Both the position numbers and the translations under genes were made by a program. Of a stretch of DNA of 64,000 nt, positions 55,880 to 64,000 are shown piece by piece. Under the pieces are notes generated by a model. That model had not been told where the DNA came from, ran no database searches, and was given only the letters and a program-made list of their open reading frames with translations. Numbering within the stretch: the stretch's first letter is position 1; each line of letters opens with the position of its first letter. Source of the stretch: Piscicola geometra (Eukaryota > Annelida > Clitellata > Hirudinida > Piscicolidae); NCBI GenBank assembly GCA_943735955.1, contig OX030968.1, positions 4,798,704-4,862,703 of the forward strand, in the 5' to 3' direction.

Positions 55880-56710
55880 ATATTTTAAACAAATAAGTTT
55901 TATTCATATATGTTATATGCTAATTGTGTGAAAAAAATACAAATTTTAATGAAATTCAACGATTTTATCTTATGTTTTTATTAAATGGTAGAATCCAATG
56001 TTGAAATTTCAAATTGCGTAAAAAAATAGGAAAAAAAATAAATTCATTATTTTTTTTATTGATTACACTTATTTGTAGTGTTTTATATTCGTATTTAATT
56101 CTAGACATTTTGTCACATTTATTAAACTTTTTTCTTTTTTTCTTTTTATGTTGTTAAAAAAATCGAGAATTTTATTTTTTCTTATTTTAAACAAATAAGT
56201 TCTATTCCTATATGTTATATGCTAATTGTGTGAAAAACATACAAATTTTATTGAAATTCAACGATTTTATCTCATGTTTTTATTAAGTGGTAGAATCCAA
56301 TGTTGAAATTTCAAAGTGCGTAAAAAAATTTTTACAAAATAAATTCAATGTTTTTTTATTGATTACACTTATTTGTAGTTTTTTCTATTCGTATTTAATT
56401 TATGACATTTTTGTCACATTTATTAAACTTTTTTCTTTTTTTCTTTTTATGTTGCTAAAAAAATCGAGAATTTATTATTATTTTTTTAAAACAAATAAAT
56501 TCCATTCATATATATTATATGCTACTTATGTGAAATAAAAAACAAATTATATTGAAATTTAACCATTTTATCTCACGTTTTTATTAGAAGGTAAATTCCC
56601 TGTATGGTACATTCCAATGTTGAAATTTCAAGTAGCGTAAAAAAATAGAAAAAAAAATTCAATTTTTTAAAAATTATTTTCGTTTATTTGTAGTGTTTCC
56701 TATTCGTAAA
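55880..56710. repeat. Tandem 300-bp terminal-repeat units of the second MULE
   Basis: Three successive units (about 55,889-56,186, 56,187-56,485, 56,490-56,710), each with CATATATGTTATATGCTAAT-like sequence, TCCAATGTTGAAATTTCAA and TTGTCACATTTATTAAACTT. Only the outermost ends with the CCCTGTATGGTACATTCC tip. Confidence 0.8.
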
Positions 56711-56779
56711 AATAAAAATAATAAAAATTCTTGAGGTAAATTCCCCGTATGGTAGGTTTCAAGTATGGTTGATTCCAAC

Positions 56780-57060
56780 GCATACCATGTTGATTGGGTT
56801 AATTCTTGTTAGTGAATTGCGTCTGTATATCTATTGTGAATTATGGGTTTGTATTTATGAATTATATGATTGTCTAAGGTTTGTAGGTAGATGTTTGCGA
56901 GTTTTGGGAGGTGCTGATGCCCATGGCACAGCTGTTAGCTTGTTGGTAGCTAGTATTTTGAAATTGGAAGAAGTTAATATTGAGGATTGAGTTTAGTAGG
57001 TCTATTATGAGTGGGTCAGGGCGGTTGCTGTGTGGATTGATGGAAAGAGTACGTTTAATT
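56780..57060 (-). pseudogene. Degraded Penelope-like RT fragment, copy 3
   Basis: Same piece as 13,130-13,400: minus strand with LIIDLLNSILNINFFQFQNT, then YQQANSCAMGISTSQ. Confidence 0.6.
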
Positions 57061-57560
57061 GTGGCTATTTTGTTTACAAAACCTTAGCATAACTTCTTCT
57101 AACCTTGTAGGTCCAATCGTCAGAAAATCTTCTCAGCAGATTTATCTGATCGGTTGTTGTCCATGTGATTATAAAAATCTTGTGGTTTCGTTTGGAGAGT
57201 CTGGCTTTGTAATTGATCAGCTATTATTGTGGGATTCGCGTCGTTAGATAGCATCAATAGTTTCTGTTTCTCTAACAATCTTTTTGGTCGTCTTTCTGAG
57301 CTATAAATTGACAATTCTTCACTTCCATGTGGATGGTTATAAAGCCAATTTTTTCCGGATTACATAGCTTTGAGCTTCTTTGTCATAAGCTACATATATG
57401 GACATCTTGTATCCACCACGCTTATTAATATTCATTTTAATTCATCATTATTATCATAAGTGAAGCTTGAAGTTTTTTCGATACGAACCAGATGAGAATT
57501 CAATTGACAAAAATCATTAATGGGTTTTTCTAGTTTCAATATTTCCATATCTGTTATTTA
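57061..57560 (-). pseudogene. MULE-3 lineage N-terminal fragment
   Basis: 57,120-57,314 gives SSERRPKRLLEKQKLLMLSN and NPTIIADQLQSQTLQTKPQD; more of the Cys-His region follows up to 57,440 (GGYKMSIYVAYDKEAQSYVI, where the expected Cys is Tyr). The catalytic core is absent. Confidence 0.65.
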
Positions 57561-57679
57561 AAATAATCTCCATTTTTCCTAAGAGGAAAATGATAACGAA
57601 TTTGCGTCGATACTTCAATGAAAAATGAATGGAAAAACGCTATAATGAATAAGTGGATTCATGTCGATTGTATTTATCG

Positions 57680-57780
57680 AATCAAGTAAATGTTAAAATT
57701 TAAGACAAATAAATGTCAGAAATTTAATACAAATAAATGTCAGAAATAAAATACTAATAAATGTCAGAAATTGACTTTGA
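57680..57780 (+). repeat. 24-bp minisatellite, copy 3
   Basis: Four degenerate units of the AAATAAATGTCAGAAATTTA type, followed by the same AACTGGGTTGTGCTGTGGAA sequence found at 21,263. Confidence 0.75.
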
Positions 57781-57839
57781 AACTGGGTTGTGCTGTGGAA
57801 GCAGTGGACAGGTTCTAAAAAGTGAAACTAAAGAAAAAA

Positions 57840-58030
57840 ATAACGGAAGGATACTCAAATGGATGAAACAAAAACAAAAGGATACTCAAAAAGGTAGAAA
57901 CTAAGGAAGAATGGAAGAAACAAAAACAAATTGATATACCTTTTTGAGTGTCTTTTTGTTTTTGTTTCGTCCATTTTTCCTTAGTTTCTACCTTTTTGAG
58001 CATCCTTCTGTTTTTGTTTTGTCTCTTCCC
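57840..58030. repeat. Foldback minisatellite, copy 3
   Basis: Inverted unit then two direct 54-bp units, as at 21,325 and 45,721. Confidence 0.7.
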
Positions 58031-58886
58031 CCTTAGTAGAAACTAAAGTGTGACAGGCCCATAAATTCCAGAACAGTAATTGAGAAGCTGGCTAGCGGAT
58101 ATGTCCCCTGTCTCATACCAATCCCAAGCCTCCCAAAGCAAACCTTCAACAGAAAGTTTTCTGTCTCCGGATACGAGAGAGTTGACCTTCCATTATAAAA
58201 GTGCAATTTTCAGGGACTAAAAGAGCTTCCTGATATAATAAAGAAATTAACAAATAAAAAGGTAGGTTAGATTTTTCGGCTTTTCGATTAATGCCAGCCT
58301 TCAAGGTCATTATTGGTACGAACACATTGGCGATATACCGATATGTTCACTACCGACCAGAGGCTGCTGCTAAGCCAATTAGTAAAAATATAAGAAAAAT
58401 AAGTTTGAAGTAAAGGAGTTTCTGCTCTTTGGCGAAGTTCTAAAAAAGATGAGAGGATCTGATCGGCAGAAAGAAAAGAAAGAGCAAAAGTTTTCCGCAA
58501 AAAAGAATAAGTTTCACCCTCTTCAAGATAGTCAGATGTGAGGCCAGTCTTTTGGGTCTTCCTCAACAAAGCCTGACACAAATGAAAGACACAACCCTTA
58601 AATACGGCCAGAGGAAAGACTTCAAAGTCTAATACAATAGTGTGTACTTTCCTCTGGGTCAGCAAGGAATTCAATTTTTCTAAAACCTGAAGGAATCTTA
58701 CAATAAACTTTTTAAACCGTAAATACATTTTATCAGCATTAAAATATTGAAACGTATATAATGTTAAAGTAAAGAGTTAAAAATAAAAAAAGATATTAAT
58801 ACCATTCTGTAGTCCTGACTCTTGCCCGTCATCAAAACTAAGCACAACGGAAGCTGCTTCACGTTGCCTCCGAACCTAGATACATG
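58031..58886 (-). pseudogene. MULE transposase remnant with internal deletion
   Basis: Frame 58,288-58,728: VLEKLNSLLTQRKVHTIVLD, FEVFPLAVFKGCVFHLCQAL, EGETYSFLRKTFALSFLSAD, NWLSSSLWSVVNISVYRQCV, ending RTNNDLEGWH then TAA. Relative to 46.5 kb, the residues AGLWVALRQ after LDFE are deleted (in frame). Both D and E catalytic residues survive. An upstream exon (about 58,810-58,880) matches FGDNVKQ...; the palindrome follows. Confidence 0.75.
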
Positions 58887-59214
58887 TTTCTGGGGCAATA
58901 ATGATCATGGTGATGTGGGTGAGGGTAATTACATAACAAGTTATTTTCCATGAAAATATCTTCTTGAAGACTTTTTATCCAATTCTACTTTTTAAAAATA
59001 AGTTTGTCAAGTATTGCGAATATATTAAATTATTTTAGTCCGTTTGACAGTTATTCTGAAAGAATAATAATTTAATATATTCGCAATACGTGAAAAACTT
59101 ATTTTAACAAGGTAGAATTGGATGAAAAGTCTTCAAGAAGAGATTTTCATGGAAAAACATTTTGTGTAATTAACCTCACCCACATCACCATGATCATCAT
59201 TGCCACAGAAACTT
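58887..59214. mobile_element. 328-bp near-perfect palindrome, copy 2
   Basis: Second copy of 46,785-47,112 with a handful of substitutions; arms still pair. Both copies share the MULE flanks, so they arose by duplication of the whole region rather than independent insertion. Confidence 0.75.
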
Positions 59215-59338
59215 TGTCTTTACCAATAAAAAATTCTATCATCACCACAGTACCAAAATTCCTACTACAGCATCACCACATCATCTTCATAACTATAAAA
59301 CATAATCATTATTTTTCTTAATCTTCTTGCCATAAGTT

Positions 59339-59970
59339 TTAAGGCTGTGACAGGAGATAAATGAGAAGTTCTTGCCAGCACTGGAAATGTTGTTGTGGAA
59401 GGTTTTCTCTTTTTTGTCGCAGCACACCTGGTTCCCTGCGGCCATCTTGGTTTGCTGCTGTCATTCTATGACAAATAGAAGACATGAATAATCTGGAGGC
59501 TTCAGATTGAGCACTAGTGAAAAGCTTGCCAGCACCCACTGTCTATTTACTTCATTTTTGACATTCCACTAATTTATCCCATTATTTCAAATTTCCCATT
59601 TTCACAAATTCTAATGACTTCTAAATAATTCAATTATAGTATTGTAATATAATAGAGGTATGTTCAGATGATTGTTTGATTATTATTTAAAATAGTATTT
59701 GTAGTTCTATGTAGTTAGACTGAATTTTATTTTAAATATTAATAGATTAAGCCATTAAACCTATTGTCTTTATAATTACCGACCTTTGACTTAATACCTT
59801 TTTCGGAACAATAAGCCCCCCACATATCTTTCAGCCCCAGATGGTCCCCCGCTGGTCCAAATGTACTTCTTCTCACCATTATTCTCACCACTCTTTCCAC
59901 CACCGTTACGGTTTTGCAACCAAACTTTATACTGGAAATTGAATTCTGTCCTAGTGGCCCATTTTCTTCT
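59339..59970 (-). pseudogene. Unknown frame and NYEDNRFNGL-type fragment, second copies
   Basis: 59,339-59,539 is the counterpart of 47,218-47,439 (MGAGKLFTSAQSEASRLFMS); 59,540-59,745 is spacer; 59,750-59,970 repeats the 13,600-13,830 family with frameshifts. Confidence 0.4.
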
Positions 59971-60830
59971 TCCTATTTTCCTAGGTTATAGGTTTTTTAG
60001 TCTTGCACTGTATGTTCTTAGCCTCTGTGTGTTGAATGAGTTACTTCTTGTTAGTGAGTTGCGTCTATATCTCTATTTTAAATTATGCTTATCCATTTTT
60101 GATTAAATAATGATGATGATGATGATGACGGGGCTGCTGATGATGATTCCTCAACAGATCTCTCGACCAAGCGTGAGAGGACCACTTTACAAGGGCTGAC
60201 CAGTTTATTGTCTTGGTAGCACCTGATAAATCCCCCCACCCTCCTCCTGATCGACCTCCCCATTTTTTTTCTAATTCACCCTCGTTTTTGTCAAATTTAT
60301 TGCGTAAGCTATCTTCATTATTGAAGGAAATAATACTTTTGTGTGGATGATCTTTAAATTACTCCTATAAGGGTGAGAGATTAATGACTTGGTATACTGG
60401 AGATACTGAGTTTTCAAATTTAAACATAAAGATAAATTTTAAATATGATCCTAAATTTGATAACTGATTCTAAAAGATCTAAAAGCATGGCTAGCAAAAA
60501 TCAAATTAGTTTATTAACATATCAAATGAAACTATTAGAAATCAGTGAGACTAATAACATCAACAACAAAAATTCTATTTAATTTTATGATTTTAAGCAT
60601 GTTTATTTAGTATGCCTTTTCTCAACTGAAAACTATTCAAAGCAAGCCAAAAGACATAAAATTAAATCAATTTTTTTAATGCTATTAGTCTCGGTCATTT
60701 CTAATAGTTTTATTTGATATATTAATCAACTAATTTGAAGTTTGCTAGTCACGTTTTCAGATCTTTTAGAATCGTAGCTAAAACAGATTAGTTTTCAAGA
60801 CCAATCCGACTCTATTGTGGTCCTTCCTCT
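59971..60830. other. Repeat mosaic without an intact gene
   Basis: Includes a Penelope-remnant edge (59,980-60,080), a short GAT repeat (60,108-60,128), a stretch of unrecognised sequence (60,130-60,285), a MULE-3 sliver (60,290-60,345), and AT-rich sequence matching 22,481-22,940. Confidence 0.45.
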
Positions 60831-62003
60831 TTAAAACTTTGAGGCCTTGGGCTTACCGGCTACGCAACTCTTCCACGCGCACAAGATTCCCAAGATCAAC
60901 AGAGATCCGCCCATAATGACTGCCGTGGTGATCAGCGCTATCTTCAATCCCGTGAAATCCCACATCGGAAAATTTGATAGATCTTGGAGCTTCTTTTCTC
61001 GAATCTCCACTCCTTCTTCCACCTGACTGTTAGATAGTAATTTAATTGTAGGTGCTCCACTTTTCCAATGGGTTGAAGGGAAACGACCTCTAAATTGTAC
61101 ACGTTTTTTGTCACTTCGAGATCAGGAATAACTACTGATGGGGCCTCATACATCCCGTTCCACCCATTTGTCGCTCCATCCTGCTCCCCCATTGGAGAGC
61201 TTACTATGTGAGGCAATAAATTTAAATTGTTATTATAAGCTTTGTGAACTGCATCCTTTTTCAGAGGCTGTCCAAATACGTCTTCTTTCATTGTGGTTTT
61301 GCTTTCTGGATGCTTTTGAATTTCAACAATCTTTTTTACAGCGTGCTGGAATGCAGGTGCCTCTATTATGTAATTAACGGATTGATTCAATAAAAGAAAC
61401 AAAATATGATTCCAATCTTTACCATCTCGAGAATGGATAGGTTGTGATAGTTCCCGTAAACAAGGTTCATATAAGGCCCTGTGAGGATTTTCCCAACCAA
61501 ACCAAGGGTCTGCAGTTGCACCATTGTCCTTGGTTCGTTGATTCCCTCCCACAGGGCCTTGGTTACATCATTCTTGGTGTAACTGCTGATACGAAAAAAT
61601 GACAAATGGTTTTAAAAAAGTACAGTAAATTTATGTAATTATTAAACAAAGAATCTTGAAATATACTTGATAAGGAATCCATGTAACAATTCTCTGTGCT
61701 GGAGGGCGACGCCTGCCATGTGGAAAAGGAGGTGCAGGCGGTTGCCGACGTAGCGTAGAAAGATCTCTGGAACGACTTTGTTTTCTGTCAGATAGGCCCT
61801 GAACGCTCCTGGTTCACATTTAAAGCTGTTTCTGAGAGAGAAAAAAATCTATAATTCTGGGACATGTATAAATCAATATACAAATCATTTCAATTATTGG
61901 AACTTATAATATAAAGATAATTATAATCACCTGAGTTTTGATAAGTTGTACAGGAAAGAAACTGCTGTGCTATCCTTGTCTGTGAATCCTTAAATACCTG
62001 TGA
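60831..62003 (-). CDS. Uncharacterised multi-exon repeat gene with membrane exon, copy 4
   Basis: Nearly identical to 22,943-24,115, with the same exons and borders. Unlike copy 2, the exon ending DLEVTKNV reads on (TAA is TAC here) through YNLEVVSLQPIGKVEHLQLN and into WKKEWRFEKRSSK in a different frame from the membrane exon. The membrane exon (60,831-61,026) has GGSLLILGILCAW with a short tail. Copy 2 has Asp where this has the first Gly. 5' exons are missing. Function unknown. Confidence 0.5.
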
Positions 62004-62057
62004 ATTGATCAAGAACTACTATTTAAACTGAATAAAAAATCTCGAGGTAATGATACC

Positions 62058-62405
62058 TTGACTGCACCTGTTGCAGGCCTCGAAAAGTTTTCCTTGCAAG
62101 GATTCATGGTCTGCGGACTGCTGCCTTCCACACAGTGCCTTCCATCCAGGTACTGCGGAAGTAGTTTTGGTACACTCGTTCATTTGAGTTTCTTTATCTC
62201 ATCGAACAATGACGGGATCTCCCTCTCTGGGATCAACGGAAGGCGAACAAGAGAGTACAGTCGGTGATTGCTAATATAGGCGCTTTTCAGCCCAAATTCT
62301 TTGATCTTCCGCCAGGTACCAGGTCTTGCTCTTCTTGAGCCTCTTGAGGTTGCAGTCAGTGGCAAATAGGTAGTGGACCTTGTTACCCACTGCCACATAC
62401 TGTTA
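62058..62405 (-). pseudogene. MULE fragments joined at 62,312
   Basis: 62,180-62,312 is the end of the exon seen at 24,292-24,576 (IKEFGLKSAYISNHRLYSLV). At 62,312 it jumps, within CTTCCGCCAGGTACC, to the DGTFKV exon region of 17,286-17,390. The sequence between them in the parent element is deleted. Confidence 0.75.
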
Positions 62406-62589
62406 GTGAGTCGGTCTTTATCTGTTTGTGAATCGGGGTTTGTCTGGGAATTAAATTCAATCCAGTTGAATCGATCGTACCAAGCGATTCTGGTTTGGGA
62501 TCAGAGAGTGGGTTTGGAGAGGAGACGAGTTTTTTTATGAATAGGAAAAAAAATAATTTTGTATAAAACATCTGAGAACTAGTTTTTCA
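62406..62589. other. Short spacer
   Basis: Matches 17,391-17,559 almost exactly. No supported gene. Confidence 0.4.
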
Positions 62590-63490
62590 TCCAATATTGG
62601 AGTTATTATCTTGTTATTATGGAGAGTTAGTGTTAAATCTAAGAAATTGATGCTGGTGTTGCTCTATGTATATTCAAGTATAATTTCCTTGAGGACATTG
62701 GCTGTTTTGTTTATTATTATATCAAGGGTATTTCTGTTACAGATAATTAAAAGGTCGTCATTATACCTTTTGTATAGTATAGGATTGGTTTTTAAAATTA
62801 TGTTATCTATGTCATTCAGGTAGATGTTGGCTAAGGCAGGGGCCATGGAGATTCCCATTGCCAGGCCGTTCCCTGTTTGTAAGTCTGTACTTCGTATGTG
62901 AAGAAATTATTATTAAGTACTATTTTTAATAAGTCGATAATCAAATGATCAGGTCTGTTAGGTTCTGGGTATTTTTCAGTATTTTGGTGGTTTTTGCTAT
63001 AGTTTTTTTGTTGATCATATTAGTATATAGCGATGTGACATCCGCCGTGGCTAATACGAGATCCATGTTATCGTTATTTATTTTATTATTGGAGTTAAGC
63101 TCTTCGATGATTTCTATAAACTCAAAGCTGTCTTTCAGGTAACAGTTGTGTTTCTTCATTAGTGGTACTAGAAAGCTATTGATATATTTAGTGATATTTG
63201 TTGTTTCCGTATTGGTGTTGGTAATGATCGGTCTGCCTGGGGGATGGATCCGTTCCATTTAGACTTTTCTTTATGGATCTTCGGAAAAAGATAAAACTTC
63301 CTTGTTTTGAAGGGTGATCTGTTATTTAAAAGAGTATTATTTATCTTACGTTTGTTCAAGGTATCTTTAATTAGTTTATTTGTTTTATAATACTCGCTAG
63401 GGTTAGATGTTGCATAGAAGGCTCTGACTGATAGTCGCTTTTGTGCTTCTGTGTTATAGTCTGTATAGTTTTGAATGACAAAAATGTCAT
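62590..63490 (-). pseudogene. Penelope-like RT, broken, copy 2
   Basis: Counterpart of 17,560-18,475: FYLFPKIHKEKSKWNGSI, ITNTNTETTNITKYINSFLV, VLATADVTSLYTNMINKKTI, MGISMAPALANIYLNDID and LYKRYNDDLLIICN, where the first residue of YIDD-type motif is followed by Asn instead of Ile. Same frame breaks as copy 1 but one fewer lesion near 62,775. Confidence 0.75.
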
Positions 63491-64000
63491 TTTTATCTGC
63501 TTTTTTTATGTTCCAGACGTTAGGGTACAGCCTGCCAAAGGTGGAACTGGCTCTAGCAATCCTGACATTCACCTCGTCATCGATAGTGACACTCTGAGAT
63601 AGTGTATTGCCTAGGTAGGTGAACCGGTCCACTGTGTTGAGTTTATGTCCATTGACCGTGATGTTAGGCTCAACGTAGGGCTTTCCGGGTGCTGGCTGAT
63701 GAAGGACTTCAGTCTTCTTTGTGCTGATCGTCAGACCAAAGTTTGTGAGGCGCTGGAAAACAGATTTACGCTGCTTTGCATGTCGGCTTCTGAGACAGCG
63801 TTGAGGGCACAGTCATCAGCAAACAACAGGTCTCTGATGATGTCTGTCGTCACTTTGGTTTTTGCCGGGAGCCTCCGAAAGTTGAACAGTTTGCCATCTG
63901 TGCGGTACTTCAGATTGACACAAACCACCTCATCTCTGAAGGCATCGGTCAGCATGGCTGAAAACATAAGGCTAAACAGAGTTGGTGCCAAAACGCAGCC
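63491..64000 (-). pseudogene. LINE RT (continues beyond the window)
   Basis: Counterpart of 18,476-18,990, with LLFADDCAL (motif C) intact and the frame change near 63,750 shared with copy 1. It runs off the right edge. Confidence 0.75.

Larger units (their letters stand above)
50140..56770 (-). mobile_element. Second FLYWCH-MULE transposon, decayed (about 6.6 kb)
   Basis: Inverted ends share GGTAAATTCCCTGTATGGTA (right, about 56,590) and its reverse complement (left, about 50,275), with ATTTCAACATTGGAATGTAC on both. The right side holds about three tandem 300-bp units of the terminal repeat, the left about one and a half. A multi-exon transposase lies on the minus strand between them, with a C2H2 zinc-finger ORF and a TTAGTTAACTAA array. 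No target duplication was recognised, so the exact borders are uncertain. Confidence 0.75.

Noticed and set aside
60078..60263. Ser-rich minus-strand frame near the GAT repeat
   Set aside because: Partly microsatellite; no conserved motif or second copy.

Overview
This window is eukaryotic and almost certainly from an invertebrate animal. It is strongly AT-rich, has spliceosomal introns with GT/AG borders, and is packed with simple repeats. It carries metazoan-type mobile elements (Penelope-like elements, CR1/jockey-like and other LINEs, FLYWCH-type Mutator-like DNA transposons, a tRNA-derived SINE) and a Ly6/uPAR-type three-finger GPI-protein gene. I cannot name the species; nothing fixes the phylum. 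I see no CRISPR array, operon, rRNA or standard tRNA.

Left part (1-13 kb): a decayed LINE, a small Ly6 cluster on the minus strand (pseudogene A at about 1.29-2.27 kb, then a complete three-exon gene B at 2.6-4.7 kb), LINE 3' ends with a SINE bearing a clean 16-bp target duplication, a 3.1-kb block (7.25-10.36 kb) that recurs at 41.06-44.29 kb and carries a lone Ly6 first exon, a broken MULE, and a Penelope-like RT ORF (11.2-12.9 kb) whose RT core is tandemly duplicated in frame.

Middle left (13-26.5 kb): a mosaic of transposon pieces (two MULE lineages, Penelope RT, a LINE-Penelope chimera, an uncharacterised multi-exon family with a membrane-anchor exon, minisatellites). Many recur at 44.8-50.1 and 56.8-64.0 kb with shared breakpoints.

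Centre (26,481-37,482): an 11,002-bp Mutator-like transposon with roughly 0.9-1.1-kb terminal inverted repeats, each tipped by nine 16-bp units in the same order, flanked by an 8-bp duplication (TTTGACAG). It holds a ten-exon FLYWCH/MULE transposase with an apparently complete D-D-E triad. It interrupts the last exon of a Ly6 copy; paralogous empty sites lie at 1,354-1,361 and near 38,861.

Right part (37.5-64 kb): the rest of that Ly6 copy, another Ly6 copy, a truncated CR1-like LINE, the second 3.1-kb block, more mosaic, then a second, decayed FLYWCH-MULE (about 50.14-56.77 kb, minus strand) that also contains a two-finger C2H2 ORF. The window ends in copies of the unknown family, Penelope and LINE pieces.

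The only convincing host gene is the Ly6/uPAR family. Most other coding sequence is transposon-derived and broken. The best candidates for something unusual are the 11-kb MULE, the double-core Penelope RT, and the zinc-finger ORF inside the second MULE.
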